Positions 36,344 to 48,545 of a stretch of DNA of 64,000 nucleotides are shown piece after piece (position 1 is the first letter of the stretch; every line of letters starts with the position of its first letter). The stretch spans positions 1,320,001-1,384,000 of the forward strand of contig CP091137.1 in NCBI GenBank assembly GCA_021582295.1, in the 5' to 3' direction. Below the pieces are notes generated by a model. It was not told the origin of the DNA, did no database searches, and saw only the letters and a program-made list of their open reading frames with translations. Source of the DNA: Candidatus Thiovulum stygium. GTDB taxonomy: Bacteria; Campylobacterota; Campylobacteria; Campylobacterales; Thiovulaceae. The position numbers and the translations under genes are program-made.

Positions 36344-37144
36344 ATGAAAATTAATAAGATTATTCTTTTAACAAATGACGATGGTTATGAAAGCAAAGGC
36401 ATATTGGAACTTCGAGAAGCTCTCTCTCACATTTTTGAGAGAGTTATTGTTGTTGCACCAGCTTTTGAAAAATCGGCTTGTTCGCATAGTGTTACTTTAC
36501 ACGAACCATTAAAATTAATTGAAGTTTCGCAAGATTTTTATAAATTGAGTGATGGAACTCCAAGTGATTGTATTTATATCGCAAAAAGCACTATTTTTAA
36601 GAATTTTTTGCCTGATATAGTAATCAGCGGTATAAATCGCGGAGCAAATATGGGTGAAGATATAACTTATTCTGGAACTGTTGCTGGAGCAATTGAAGCA
36701 ACTTTACAAGGAATTCCATCGATTGCAATATCTCAAGTTTTTGATGATAAAAATCAGCTAAATTATAATTTAGCCATTAGTTTTATTATTAAATTAGTAA
36801 TAAATATATTAAATCAAGAGTTTCCTCTTTCAAAACGAGAAATTTTTAATATTAATGTTCCTGCAAATGGAAATATTGATAAATTTGAAATAACTTATGC
36901 TGGACATCGATTATATGGAAACGATACACATATTTATTATTCGCCTCGAGGTGAAATTTTATATTGGCTTGGACTTCATCCACTACAATGGGCAACTCGC
37001 GAAATTGATGAACAATTTCGAGGTTATCGTTCAGATTTTGATGCAATTGCTGATAATTTTATCTCGATTACTCCAATTAAAATTGACATGACGGCTTATG
37101 AACGAATTAAAAAATTAGATCATTGGTTCAAAAATAATAAATAG
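36344..37144 (+). CDS. surE: 5'/3'-nucleotidase SurE
   Basis: 266 residues. The metal and phosphate site is evident: LLTNDDGYESKGI at residues 6-18, SDGTPSDCIYIA near 72 and SGINRGANMGEDITYSGTVA near 91. SurE dephosphorylates nucleoside monophosphates and short polyphosphate. dnaB begins nine bases after its stop. Confidence 0.95.
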   Translation: MKINKIILLTNDDGYESKGILELREALSHIFERVIVVAPAFEKSACSHSVTLHEPLKLIEVSQDFYKLSDGTPSDCIYIAKSTIFKNFLPDIVISGINRGANMGEDITYSGTVAGAIEATLQGIPSIAISQVFDDKNQLNYNLAISFIIKLVINILNQEFPLSKREIFNINVPANGNIDKFEITYAGHRLYGNDTHIYYSPRGEILYWLGLHPLQWATREIDEQFRGYRSDFDAIADNFISITPIKIDMTAYERIKKLDHWFKNNK

Positions 37145-37152
37145 GAATATAA

Positions 37153-38607
37153 ATGGAAATACCTTATCATAAATTATTTAATAAAAGTGTTGAACGAGTA
37201 ATATTAGCTTCTCTAATTTTTCAACCTGAATTTGTCGAAGAATTCGAATCTGAAATTGGTGAAAATGACTTTTATTTTCAGTTGCATAAAGATGTTTTTA
37301 AAGCAATGATGTATTTACATCATAATAAAAAAATAATATCAATAGAGATGATAAAAGAAAATTTAGGGAAAAAAAATAGGTTTGACGAAACTGAATTTGT
37401 ATATATTGTTTCTGAAATGCCTGTTTCAAAACTTGAGTATTATATTACTGAATTAAGAAACAGAAGTATTAAAAGAGAGCTAATATATTTAGCAAAAGAG
37501 ATAGAAAATGGTATATATAATCAAGATATGGAAAGTCAAGAACTTTTAAATTTTGTAGAAAAAAGTATATATGCAATTGGACATAATAGCAATAACAATT
37601 TTAAAAATAACGAAGAAATCGTAGAAATTACATCTGAGTATATAGAAAAAATGAAAAATAGAACAAATAAAGAACTTGTTGGAATAGATACAGGTTTTAA
37701 AGTTTTAAATAAAATGACAACAGGTTTTAATCCTGGAGATTTAATTATTCTTGCTGCTAGACCATCTGTCGGAAAAACAGCTCTTGCTTTAAGTTTTGTT
37801 TATACAGCTCTTAAAAATGATGATGGGGTAGCATTTTTTTCACTCGAAATGCCTGTTGAACAACTTATGTTAAGACTTTTAAGTATTGATTCTGGAATTG
37901 AATTGCAAAAAATTAGAACTGGTGTATTAGAAGAAAATGAATATGAGCGAACTTATCAATCTTTAAAACGATTTGAGACTAAACCATTATTTGTTGATGA
38001 TGATGGTGGAATTAATATAAATCAATTAAGATCAAAATTAAGAAAACTAAAAAATAAAAATCCTAAATTATCTTTTGCAGTTATAGATTATTTACAAATT
38101 ATGAATTCAGTTGGTGCTAAAGATCGTCAAGCTGAAATTTCAGAAATTAGTCGAAATTTGAAATTACTTGCTAGGGAACTTAAAATACCAATTTTGGCAC
38201 TTTCACAATTAAATAGATCTTTAGAATCTCGAACAGACAAACGACCAATTATGAGTGATATTCGCGAAAGTGGATCTATCGAACAAGATGCTGATATTAT
38301 ATTGTTTGTTTATAGAGATGATGTTTATCGTAAAAAAGCAGAAAAAGAGCAAGGCGAAAAATCTATCGAAAATGAGCCTGTTATTGTTGATACTGAACTA
38401 ATTGTTGCAAAACAGCGAAATGGTCCAACTGGAACTGTAAAATTAAGTTTTCATAAACATTTGACCAAATTTAGTGATTATCAAAATACTGGAATGATTA
38501 CTCCTGAAGAGCAAAAACCAACGAGAATTAGTTTTTCAATTCCCGAATCTCGATCAGTTAATATGTATAACTCAAATATCGAAGAATTCGACATGCCTCA
38601 ATTTTAA
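37153..38607 (+). CDS. dnaB: replicative DNA helicase
   Basis: Hexameric helicase that unwinds DNA ahead of the replisome. 484 residues: N-terminal helical domain (about 1-110), linker, then RecA-like motor with Walker A AARPSVGKTALALSF near 201, DYLQIMNS near 317 (Walker B), ALSQLNRSLESR near 350 and SDIRESGSIEQDADIILFVY near 370. No intein is seen. RBS AGGA; ends next to a long inverted repeat facing recG. Confidence 0.95.
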   Translation: MEIPYHKLFNKSVERVILASLIFQPEFVEEFESEIGENDFYFQLHKDVFKAMMYLHHNKKIISIEMIKENLGKKNRFDETEFVYIVSEMPVSKLEYYITELRNRSIKRELIYLAKEIENGIYNQDMESQELLNFVEKSIYAIGHNSNNNFKNNEEIVEITSEYIEKMKNRTNKELVGIDTGFKVLNKMTTGFNPGDLIILAARPSVGKTALALSFVYTALKNDDGVAFFSLEMPVEQLMLRLLSIDSGIELQKIRTGVLEENEYERTYQSLKRFETKPLFVDDDGGININQLRSKLRKLKNKNPKLSFAVIDYLQIMNSVGAKDRQAEISEISRNLKLLARELKIPILALSQLNRSLESRTDKRPIMSDIRESGSIEQDADIILFVYRDDVYRKKAEKEQGEKSIENEPVIVDTELIVAKQRNGPTGTVKLSFHKHLTKFSDYQNTGMITPEEQKPTRISFSIPESRSVNMYNSNIEEFDMPQF

Positions 38608-38610
38608 TAA

Positions 38611-38677
38611 AAATAAGTAATTTATTTCACATGGAATTGACCAAAATCATTCCATGTAAGATTAAAATTACTTATTT
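38611..38677. terminator. two nested stems between convergent dnaB and recG
   Basis: Outer arms AAATAAGTAATTT (38611-38623) and AAATTACTTATTT (38665-38677), 13 bp perfect. Inner arms ACATGGAAT (38629-38637) and ATTCCATGT (38649-38657), 9 bp perfect, loop of 11. The right outer arm overlaps the recG stop codon. Likely a shared bidirectional terminator or mRNA 3'-end protector. Confidence 0.6.
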
Positions 38678-40527
38678 ATAGTATCTACTTATAATATTAT
38701 TTATAATATCTTCATCTTCACTCATATTAAACCATTTAAAAGTATCACCACTCTGTTTTTCACCTCTGATGATATCTCCACCTTTACGGTTTTTTAAATC
38801 CATTGAAGCGATATCAAAACCATTAATAGTCGAAGAAAATTTATTTAATCTTTCAAGAGCTTTTAGATCTACCGATTTTGTATATAAATAGCAAAATCCA
38901 TCTAATCCAGTTCTACTAACTCTTCCTCGTAATTGATGCAATGTTGCTAAACCCAATTTTTCAGCTCCAACAATAACAATAATAGTTAATCTTGGTAAAG
39001 ATATTCCGACTTCGACAACAGTTGTTGAAAGAAGAATACGACCTTTTTCTTTAAATTCCATTAATACGATATCTTTATTTTTATCGCCTCCGTGTGTAAC
39101 ATAAACTCCTTCTTGAAACTTTGTTCGCCACCAATTTTCGGTCTCTTCAAGAGATTGATATTTTATTTTTTCAGATTTTTCAACAAGTGGATAAACAATA
39201 ATAACTTGATGATTTTTTTCAAGTTCAGAATTTATTTTATCGATGAGGTTATCAAAATCTTTTGAACGAATCAATAAGGTTTTTATATTTTTTTTAAAAG
39301 GCATCTCTTCAATTATAGATACTTTTAAAAAAGTGCTATTAATCATTGCTTGAGTTCGTGGAATTGGAGTTGCTGAAAGTTGAATAAAATGTGGGCGACG
39401 ATCTTCTCGAGAAGTTAAATTCTCTAATAAAGTTCGTTCTCGAGTTCCAAAACGATGTTGTTCATCAACTATAATAAGTTGAGTCTCTAATAAATCCTTG
39501 TGTATTAAAGCACTAGTTCCTATTAAAATATCAAAACCATCTAAAATAATTTTTTTCGAACTTTTTTGAGTTACTAGACCAATTTTATAATGTTGAGGCA
39601 AAAATTTTATAGCTTCGTGATATAGTTGTTCAGCCAAAATCGAAGTTGGTGCCATTAAAATAGATTTATATGGATATGCAATAACCATCGAAGCCAATAT
39701 CACTATTGTTTTTCCAGAACCAACATCGCCGACAACAATTCGTCTCATTGCAATATCACTGTTTAAATCTGTTTTAATATCATTAATAGCTTTAATTTGA
39801 TCGCCAGTTAATTTAAAAGGCAAACTTTCTATCCATTTAGTTATATCACCATTTAATTTTTTAAGAGATGGCGAATTAACTACTTTTTGTTTTATTCCAC
39901 GAATGTAATCAAAAGCTTCGATATATTTTAAAGCATAAATTATATCTTTGGTAAAAGTCCCATTTTTATCTAATTCTGAAATTACCTCATCGGTTGGATA
40001 AAAATGTAACTTAAAAATAGATTCATTTACAGCTTGGGGAAAATTATATTTTTTTAAATTCTCAAAATTTAAATTTTGCTCTATTGCAAGAGCAATTTCA
40101 CTTTTTTATATTTTGGAACTATTGAACCGTCTGGTTTTGCAATCTGAAATGGATTAACAATTTGCAAATATTTCAAATTGTTTTTTGCAACTTTCCCTTT
40201 TATATATATTTTATTTCCAACAGATAAATGTTTTGTTTTTTGATTTGTTGCATTAAAATAAATTCCTCGTAAAGTATAATTAGTAGTTAATAATCTTAGA
40301 GTAAAAAATAAACTAGAACCTATTAATTTATTAGACATTACTTCAACATATAAAATATTAATTCGATTTTCTTCAGGTATATTTTGAATAATTTGACTTT
40401 TATAACTTATTGGTACATTTAAAATTAATTTTAATAAATTTACCGTTTTTGCTTGAATACTATTTTTTGTTTTTTGAAATTCCTCCAAATCGTTGAGTTC
40501 ATTTATATGTCCTGTTTTAGATACCAA
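38672..40527 (-). CDS. recG: ATP-dependent DNA helicase RecG (frame interrupted)
   Basis: Remodels stalled forks and recombination junctions. The C-terminal frame holds GDVGSGKTIVILA, DEQHRFG, QLSATPIPRT, STTVVEVGISLP and LGLATLHQLRGRVSRTG. The N-terminal frame starts at TTG 40525-40527 (RBS GGAG) and stops early. A -1 change at the T6 run 40102-40107 (A6 on the coding strand) joins them: the bridge reads SEIALAIEQNLNFENLKKYN and HFYPTDEVISELD up to the second frame, giving 618 residues, the normal length. Conservation of the bridging region argues for a functional gene with a missing base. Confidence 0.9.
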
Positions 40528-40619
40528 CTTTATATCTCCAGTTCTTTAGTTCTTTAATTTTGCAAAATTTTATCAAAACTATATTTTATATATAATTTTA
40601 TATAAAAATAGGGAATTTT

Positions 40620-41516
40620 ATGTCTCGAACATTTAAGTTTATAGCAATTATATTATTAAATATTTTAATAGTTACAGTTGAAATTATATTTGGAATAATT
40701 TCAAATTCTTTAGCATTAATTACAGATGCTTTGCATAATTTCGGAGATATTATATCTTTAGTTATATCTTTTCTCGCTTCAATTTTTGCCACAAAAGGCG
40801 CTACTGGACGAAATAGTTTCGGATACATTCGTGCCGAAATGATGGCTACTTTTATAAATTCTGCTTCATTAATAATTACAATGGCTTTTGTATTACAAGA
40901 ATCAATAAATGGAATTTTAAGCTCAAATCAAGATATTGTAAATGGCAAAATAATTATGTTTGTTGCATTAATTGCACTTATTGCAAATTCGATTTCAGCT
41001 TATCTTTTATTGCAATTACAAGATGGCAAACGAGATTTAAATATAAAATCAGCTTATTTGCATTTTTTAGGCGATTCACTTTTATCTCTTGGAGTTATAA
41101 TTGGTGGAGCAATGATTCTATTTTTTGAAATAAATATGATAGATAGAATCTTAGGCATAATTTTTGCTATTTATATAATTTTGGCTTCTATACCTTTATT
41201 AGTTACAAGCTTTAAATCTTTAATGGATATCCATCATTCTATTGATATTTCTGAAATTGAAAAAGAGATTATAAAAATTGAAGGTGTTCATAGTTTGCAT
41301 CATGCTCATTTAATTGAACCTTCGCCAAAACATTCATTTTTTTATACACATTTGACAGTGCAAAATAATTTAACTCTTGATGAAGTTAGTGAAATTATTT
41401 TAAAAATTGAAACTATCTTAAAAAAATTTGAAATTAACCATTCTGTAATTCAACCTGAAATCTGGAAAAATATCGAAGAACCTCTTTTAATCGAATCCTA
41501 TTCTTCAAAAGATTAA
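40620..41516 (+). CDS. cation diffusion facilitator (CDF) efflux protein
   Basis: 298 residues with about six hydrophobic segments. Seen are FKFIAIILLNILIVTVEIIF at the start, SNSLALITDALHNFGDII near 33 with the His and Asp metal ligands, and SFGYIRAEMMATFINSASL near 62. A C-terminal cytoplasmic domain carries HSLHHAHLIEPSPKHS, histidine-rich as in zinc exporters of the CzcD/ZitB type. Exports Zn, Co or Cd in exchange for protons; metal not determined. RBS AGGGAA. Confidence 0.9.
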   Translation: MSRTFKFIAIILLNILIVTVEIIFGIISNSLALITDALHNFGDIISLVISFLASIFATKGATGRNSFGYIRAEMMATFINSASLIITMAFVLQESINGILSSNQDIVNGKIIMFVALIALIANSISAYLLLQLQDGKRDLNIKSAYLHFLGDSLLSLGVIIGGAMILFFEINMIDRILGIIFAIYIILASIPLLVTSFKSLMDIHHSIDISEIEKEIIKIEGVHSLHHAHLIEPSPKHSFFYTHLTVQNNLTLDEVSEIILKIETILKKFEINHSVIQPEIWKNIEEPLLIESYSSKD

Positions 41517-41649
41517 ATTTTAAAACTAAATAGAAAGCAGTTGATTTTGAAAAATTTTATATTCAGTTTCAAATTGACAATTCTAAAACTAAAGAAATAT
41601 AACAAATATTAGTAATGTCAATATAGTAAATTTATACAAATTCATTATA

Positions 41650-41679
41650 TTGATAATCTAGTGAAATTATTGATATAAT
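41650..41679 (+). promoter_or_regulatory. promoter of the ATP synthase operon
   Basis: TTGATA at 41650-41655, 18-base spacer, TATAAT at 41674-41679, 26 bases before the first ATG, with GGAG as RBS. The best promoter match in the window. It lies in the 188-base gap 41517-41704, in which I see nothing else. Confidence 0.65.
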
Positions 41680-41704
41680 CTCAAAAAAATTACGGAGTAA
41701 GCAG

Positions 41705-42127
41705 ATGTTAGACATTAATCTACCGCTTCTACTCATTACTCTAGTTGTCTTTATCTTACTCGTTAGATATTTAGATGGGAAATTATTTAATCCCCTGTTA
41801 AAATATATGGACGATCGAGATGCAATGCTTAGAAATGATCAGGATTCAGTTACAGAACATATTTCTGATATCGCATCATTAAAACATGAGGCAGAATCTA
41901 TTTTAGCTGAAGCTAGAAAAGATGCTTCATCTTTAAGAGATTCTATTATTTCTGAGGCTAAAGACTCTATTGCAAAAAGATTGGAAGAAAAAAGAGTTAA
42001 ACTAGCAGATAGCTATAGAGAATTTGAAAGAGCTCTTTCAACTGAGAAATTGTCTCTTAAAAATAATCTTTTAGCTGATTCTCAATCGTTCGAAACTGCT
42101 CTTCGAGAACGATTCAGTTCAATTTAA
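41705..42127 (+). CDS. atpF': ATP synthase F0 subunit b'
   Basis: 140 residues: one N-terminal transmembrane helix (LPLLLITLVVFILLVRYL) followed by a long charged helix (SILAEARKDASSLRDSI). It is the first of two b-type stators, the b'/b arrangement of Campylobacterota. Genes for a and c are not in this operon, which is usual for the group. Confidence 0.9.
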   Translation: MLDINLPLLLITLVVFILLVRYLDGKLFNPLLKYMDDRDAMLRNDQDSVTEHISDIASLKHEAESILAEARKDASSLRDSIISEAKDSIAKRLEEKRVKLADSYREFERALSTEKLSLKNNLLADSQSFETALRERFSSI

Positions 42128-42136
42128 GGAGAAGTT

Positions 42137-42637
42137 ATGTTAAAAATTGCAACGATAAGTGCATTTATTACAGCATCTCTTTTTGCTGGAGAAGGTCATA
42201 CAGATATTATCGAAAGAACTATAAATTTTTCAATATTTTTAGCTATTCTTTACTATTTAATTGCTGAACCTCTTAAAAAATTTCTTTCTGATCGAACATT
42301 ATCGATTGAGAGTGAATTTAAAAGAAATGAAGCGAAACTTGAAGAGTCAAAAAAAGCAAAAGATAAAATGAAAGAAGAAGTAATATCTGCGAAAAGACGA
42401 GCAGGAATTATAATAGCTGATGCTAAAAGAGAGGCTGAATTAATTAAAAGCAAACTTGAAGAAACTTATCAACATGATTTAGTTTTACTTGAAAAACAAC
42501 AAGTTGAATTGATAGAACTTCAAGAGCGAAAAATGGTTCAATCTGTTGTTGCTGAAGTTATGAAAGATGTGTTAAAAGGAGATATTTCTCTTGATTCACA
42601 ATCTATTTCAAATCTTCTTGTTAGAAAGGTTTCATAA
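42137..42637 (+). CDS. atpF: ATP synthase F0 subunit b
   Basis: 166 residues. A short leader-like start (MLKIATISAFITASLFAGEG), common in this group's b subunit, a membrane helix (INFSIFLAILYYLIAEPLKK) and a long charged coiled coil. Peripheral stalk partner of b'. RBS AAGGAG. atpH begins two bases downstream. Confidence 0.9.
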   Translation: MLKIATISAFITASLFAGEGHTDIIERTINFSIFLAILYYLIAEPLKKFLSDRTLSIESEFKRNEAKLEESKKAKDKMKEEVISAKRRAGIIIADAKREAELIKSKLEETYQHDLVLLEKQQVELIELQERKMVQSVVAEVMKDVLKGDISLDSQSISNLLVRKVS

Positions 42638-42639
42638 AT

Positions 42640-43173
42640 ATGAGTTCTTTAATAGCAAAAAGATATGTTAAAGCATTGACAACCGAAATCGGACAACAAT
42701 GCTTAGAAACTTTGTCTAAAAAATTCGATGAGGTTTCTAAATATATTACCAAAAATATAAAATTTAGATATTTATTAGTGTCTGGTTTTATTTCTCAAGA
42801 AGAACAAAAAGAGCTATTCTTAAGATTATTTGATGAAAATGATAAACGAGTAATAAATTTTATAAAACTTCTTATAGAAAATAATCGTATAAATGAATTT
42901 GAAAATATTGCAAAAGAATTGCATTTAAATTGTGCTTCTTACAAAAATCAATTTCATGCTGTTTTATTGTCTAAAAATGAAATTAATTCTGTAACGATGT
43001 CTCATATTAAAACGGGATTACAAAATAGATTACATAAAACAATTATTTTAGAAACAAAACAATCTGATGTCGAAGAGATTAAAATAACTATTAGCGATTT
43101 AAATCTTGAACTCTCTATATCGAGAGATAAAATAGAATCAGATGTTATTAATCACATCTTAAAAGCTATTTGA
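42640..43173 (+). CDS. atpH: ATP synthase F1 subunit delta
   Basis: 177 residues, stalk protein linking F1 to the b subunits. N-terminal IAKRYVKALTTEIGQQCL is the family start, and RLHKTIILETKQSDVEEI occurs in the C-terminal part. The GATGAGGT at 42727 (coding DEV) is the last before a 10.4-kb stretch without the octamer. Confidence 0.88.
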   Translation: MSSLIAKRYVKALTTEIGQQCLETLSKKFDEVSKYITKNIKFRYLLVSGFISQEEQKELFLRLFDENDKRVINFIKLLIENNRINEFENIAKELHLNCASYKNQFHAVLLSKNEINSVTMSHIKTGLQNRLHKTIILETKQSDVEEIKITISDLNLELSISRDKIESDVINHILKAI

Positions 43174-43197
43174 ATTTAAACTTTGAAAGGAGTTATC

Positions 43198-44709
43198 TTG
43201 TCTAAACTAGGTGCTGACGAAATTAGTTCAATTATTCGAGAACGAATAGCTAATTTTCAGTTAAATGTTGATATTAATGAGATAGGAAAAATAGTCTCTT
43301 TAGCTGATGGCATTGCAAAAGTCTATGGACTTTCTAATGTTATGGCTGGTGAGATGGTTGAATTTGAAGATGGAACACATGGTATGGCTCTTAATCTTGA
43401 AGAGGACAGTGTCGGTGTTGTTATTCTTGGAAATTCAGCAAGATTACGAGAAGGTTCATCTGTTAAAAGATTGAATAAATTATTAAAAGTTCCAACAGGT
43501 AAAAATTTACTTGGACGAGTTGTAAATGCTCTTGGTGAGCCAATAGACGGCAAAGGTGAAATTACCAATGTCGAATATAAATTCGTTGAAGAAAAAGCCC
43601 CTGGAATTATGGATCGAAAATCAGTTCATGAACCACTTCATACAGGTATTAAAGCAATTGATGCACTTGTTCCAATTGGTAGAGGTCAAAGAGAATTAAT
43701 TATTGGCGATCGACAAACAGGAAAAACAACAGTTGCAATTGACACGATTATTAATCAAAAAGGTCGAGATGTCAAATGTATTTATGTTGCAATTGGTCAA
43801 AAACAATCTACTATTGCTAGTGTAATTAGAAGACTTGAAGAAGCTGGTGCAATGGAATATACAATTATTGTTTCTGCTTCTGCTGCTGAATCTGCGGCTC
43901 TTCAATTCCTTGCACCTTATGCTGGTGTAACAATGGGAGAATATTTTAGAGATAATTCTCAACATGGACTTATAATTTATGATGACTTATCTAAACATGC
44001 AGTTGCATATCGAGAAATGTCATTAATTTTACGAAGACCTCCAGGACGGGAAGCATTCCCAGGAGATGTCTTTTATTTACATTCAAGACTTCTTGAAAGA
44101 GCAGCAAAATTAAATGATGCTCGAGGTGCAGGTTCTTTAACAGCTCTTCCAATTGTTGAAACACAAGCTGGAGATGTTGCAGCTTATATTCCAACAAATG
44201 TTATCTCAATTACAGATGGTCAAATTTTCTTAGAAACAGATTTATTTAACTCTGGTGTAAGACCTGCGATCAATGTTGGTATTTCAGTTTCACGAGTTGG
44301 TGGTGCTGCTCAAATTAAAGCTACAAAACAAGTTGCTGGAACTTTAAGATTAGATTTAGCTCAATATCGCGAACTTCAAGCTTTTGCACAATTTGCATCA
44401 GATCTTGATGAATCAAGTAGAAAACAGCTTGAAAGAGGACAAAGAATGGTAGAAGTTTTAAAACAACCGCCATATTCTCCTTTATCTCCTGAAAAACAGG
44501 TAATTATTATTCAAGCTGGAAATCTAGGCTATCTCGATAAACTTCCTATTTCTAAAGTTAGAGCTTTTGAAAATGGTTTATATCCTTTTGTTGAGACTAA
44601 ATATCCAACAATTTTAGAAAATATTCGAAAAGAAAAACAGATAAGTAAAGATACTCAAGAACTGATTAAAAAGGCTCTTGAAGAGTTCAAAGTTAGCTTC
44701 TCTGCTTAA
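43198..44709 (+). CDS. atpA: ATP synthase F1 subunit alpha
   Basis: Non-catalytic nucleotide-binding subunit. 503 residues from the TTG at 43198-43200, chosen because AAAGGAG at 43186-43192 precedes it and the product then begins [15 protein letters not shown] as in relatives; an upstream in-frame TTG at 43183 would put the RBS inside the gene. Walker [15 protein letters not shown] near 168, [15 protein letters not shown] and the signature [17 protein letters not shown] are intact. Confidence 0.96.
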   Translation: MSKLGADEISSIIRERIANFQLNVDINEIGKIVSLADGIAKVYGLSNVMAGEMVEFEDGTHGMALNLEEDSVGVVILGNSARLREGSSVKRLNKLLKVPTGKNLLGRVVNALGEPIDGKGEITNVEYKFVEEKAPGIMDRKSVHEPLHTGIKAIDALVPIGRGQRELIIGDRQTGKTTVAIDTIINQKGRDVKCIYVAIGQKQSTIASVIRRLEEAGAMEYTIIVSASAAESAALQFLAPYAGVTMGEYFRDNSQHGLIIYDDLSKHAVAYREMSLILRRPPGREAFPGDVFYLHSRLLERAAKLNDARGAGSLTALPIVETQAGDVAAYIPTNVISITDGQIFLETDLFNSGVRPAINVGISVSRVGGAAQIKATKQVAGTLRLDLAQYRELQAFAQFASDLDESSRKQLERGQRMVEVLKQPPYSPLSPEKQVIIIQAGNLGYLDKLPISKVRAFENGLYPFVETKYPTILENIRKEKQISKDTQELIKKALEEFKVSFSA

Positions 44710-44734
44710 TTTTTAAATATTTAAGGGATTTTAA

Positions 44735-47058
<2,324 letters not shown>

Positions 47059-47099
47059 TAGTTTAGTAATTTCTTCATAAATCATTAACATCAAATAAA

Positions 47100-47126
47100 A
47101 TAGGGCTATTTATAATATAGCCCTAT
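47100..47126 (+). other. 10-bp hairpin between atpD and atpC
   Basis: ATAGGGCTAT at 47100-47109 and ATAGCCCTAT at 47117-47126 with a seven-base loop. No T run follows, so partial termination or mRNA processing is likelier than full termination. It could lower epsilon and Tol expression relative to the catalytic subunits. Confidence 0.55.
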
Positions 47127-47158
47127 AATCTTCAAATTTTAACAATTAAGGAACTTAT

Positions 47159-47530
47159 ATGAGTAATAAATTATTATTAGAAATAATCACACCAAATGGT
47201 TTAATCTTTTCTGGTCATGTAAATAATATTAGATTTCCAGGTGAAGAGGGTGAATTTGGAGTTCTTCCTGAACATACTTCTATTTTTACTCTTTTAAAAG
47301 GTGGAATTATAGAATTTACAAAAGAAAATGGCAGTATAGAAGCACTTGTAATAAATGCTGGAAATGTTACAGTAGATAAAACTTCTGTAATTGCTCTTGT
47401 TGATGGTGCAGTTGCTATTGAAGGTAAAGGTTCAGATATTGCAAAATCTTTAAATAATATTCGAGAATTATTAAAAGATGTTACAGACTCAAATCTTATT
47501 ATTGCTTCAGTTGAATCAAGGCTAAGCTAA
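47159..47530 (+). CDS. atpC: ATP synthase F1 subunit epsilon
   Basis: 123 residues. LEIITPNGLIFSGHVNNIRF and GEEGEFGVLPEHTSIFTLLK mark the N-terminal beta barrel; the C-terminal helical part is short. Regulates rotation in F1. tolQ starts three bases after its stop. Confidence 0.93.
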   Translation: MSNKLLLEIITPNGLIFSGHVNNIRFPGEEGEFGVLPEHTSIFTLLKGGIIEFTKENGSIEALVINAGNVTVDKTSVIALVDGAVAIEGKGSDIAKSLNNIRELLKDVTDSNLIIASVESRLS

Positions 47531-47533
47531 TCC

Positions 47534-48151
47534 GTGATTGATATGTTACTTAATTTCTTCGCGAATACAACTTCCGTAGGGATTTTGGTTATGCTAATTT
47601 TAAGTGCATATTTTATAGCAATCAATTGGCTATTTTTTATGCGATTAGTAACTTTAAAAGATTCAGTTGAAAATGAAGAACGAGCTTTTCATTCAGTCTT
47701 AAATGATAATGAACGAGTCTCGAGATACTCTTTTATGTATCGTTATATATCTGCTAAAAATAGAGAAGGTGAACCTATTAGTAGTAACTTACTTCAAGCT
47801 GTAAAATATACACTAACTCGAGAAGCTTCAAAAGGTCTAATATTTCTAGGTATAGTTGCCTCAACAGCTCCATTTATTGGACTTTTCGGAACTGTTGTCT
47901 CTATTTTAGATACTTTTTCAACTTTAAGTGAAGCTGAATTAGGTGCTATTTCTGTTATTGCAAAAGGTGTTTCTGAAGCATTAGTTGCAACTGCTGTCGG
48001 TATTTTTGTAGCTACTTTTGCATATTCTTATTATCAAATTTTGAAACGAAAAGCTTATGAACTTATTGAATTAATATCTATGCAAAGTGAATTAATTCTT
48101 TTTGGTAACGGTAGTCATTCAAATGTGACCACTGAAAAAAACAGGAGATAA
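47534..48151 (+). CDS. tolQ: TolQ/ExbB proton-channel protein
   Basis: 205 residues, MotA/TolQ/ExbB family, three membrane segments. GLIFLGIVASTAPFIGLFGT near 108 and SEALVATAVGIFVATFAYSY near 158 are the conserved channel helices. Provides proton-driven energy to TolA. GTG at 47534 is taken as start; ATG at 47543 is an alternative. Same order as the Campylobacter atpC-exbB-exbD-tolA-tolB-pal region. Confidence 0.88.
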   Translation: MIDMLLNFFANTTSVGILVMLILSAYFIAINWLFFMRLVTLKDSVENEERAFHSVLNDNERVSRYSFMYRYISAKNREGEPISSNLLQAVKYTLTREASKGLIFLGIVASTAPFIGLFGTVVSILDTFSTLSEAELGAISVIAKGVSEALVATAVGIFVATFAYSYYQILKRKAYELIELISMQSELILFGNGSHSNVTTEKNRR

Positions 48152-48152
48152 A

Positions 48153-48545
48153 ATGTCTAGTAATTGGGATGAATCTCCAGAACTAAATGTTACTCCTCTT
48201 ATAGATGTTATGTTGGTGTTATTAGCTATCTTGATGGTTACAGCCCCAACAATGGTATATGAAGAACTTATTCAATTACCAAAAGGTTCAAAAACTGCTC
48301 AACAAAATAAAAATTCAAAAATAGAAATTAGAATAACAAAAGAAAAAAATATATATATTCAAAAGAAACAATATCAATTTGATACTTTCCCAGATGATTT
48401 TGTTTTATATGCTCAAAATTTTACAAAAGAGACTCCTGTTATAATCAGTGCTGATGAACGAATTTTATATCAAGATGTTATGTTTATTTTAAGAACTATT
48501 AAAATAGCAGGATTTTCTCAAGTTTCACTCTCGACAAATGGTTAA
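48153..48545 (+). CDS. tolR: TolR/ExbD biopolymer transport protein
   Basis: 130 residues: NVTPLIDVMLVLLAILMVTA near residue 10 is the single transmembrane helix with the essential aspartate, followed by a periplasmic domain (DERILYQDVMFILRTI). Partner of TolQ. Its end overlaps the tolA start by eight bases. Confidence 0.9.
   Translation: MSSNWDESPELNVTPLIDVMLVLLAILMVTAPTMVYEELIQLPKGSKTAQQNKNSKIEIRITKEKNIYIQKKQYQFDTFPDDFVLYAQNFTKETPVIISADERILYQDVMFILRTIKIAGFSQVSLSTNG

Noticed and set aside
43183-43197. Upstream TTG at 43183 as the start of atpA
   Set aside because: It would place the AAAGGAG ribosome-binding site inside the coding region; TTG at 43198 has ideal spacing and gives the family N-terminus.
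43323-44197. Minus-strand frames within atpA as genes
   Set aside because: They lie fully opposite a strongly conserved gene and have compositions expected of antisense shadows.
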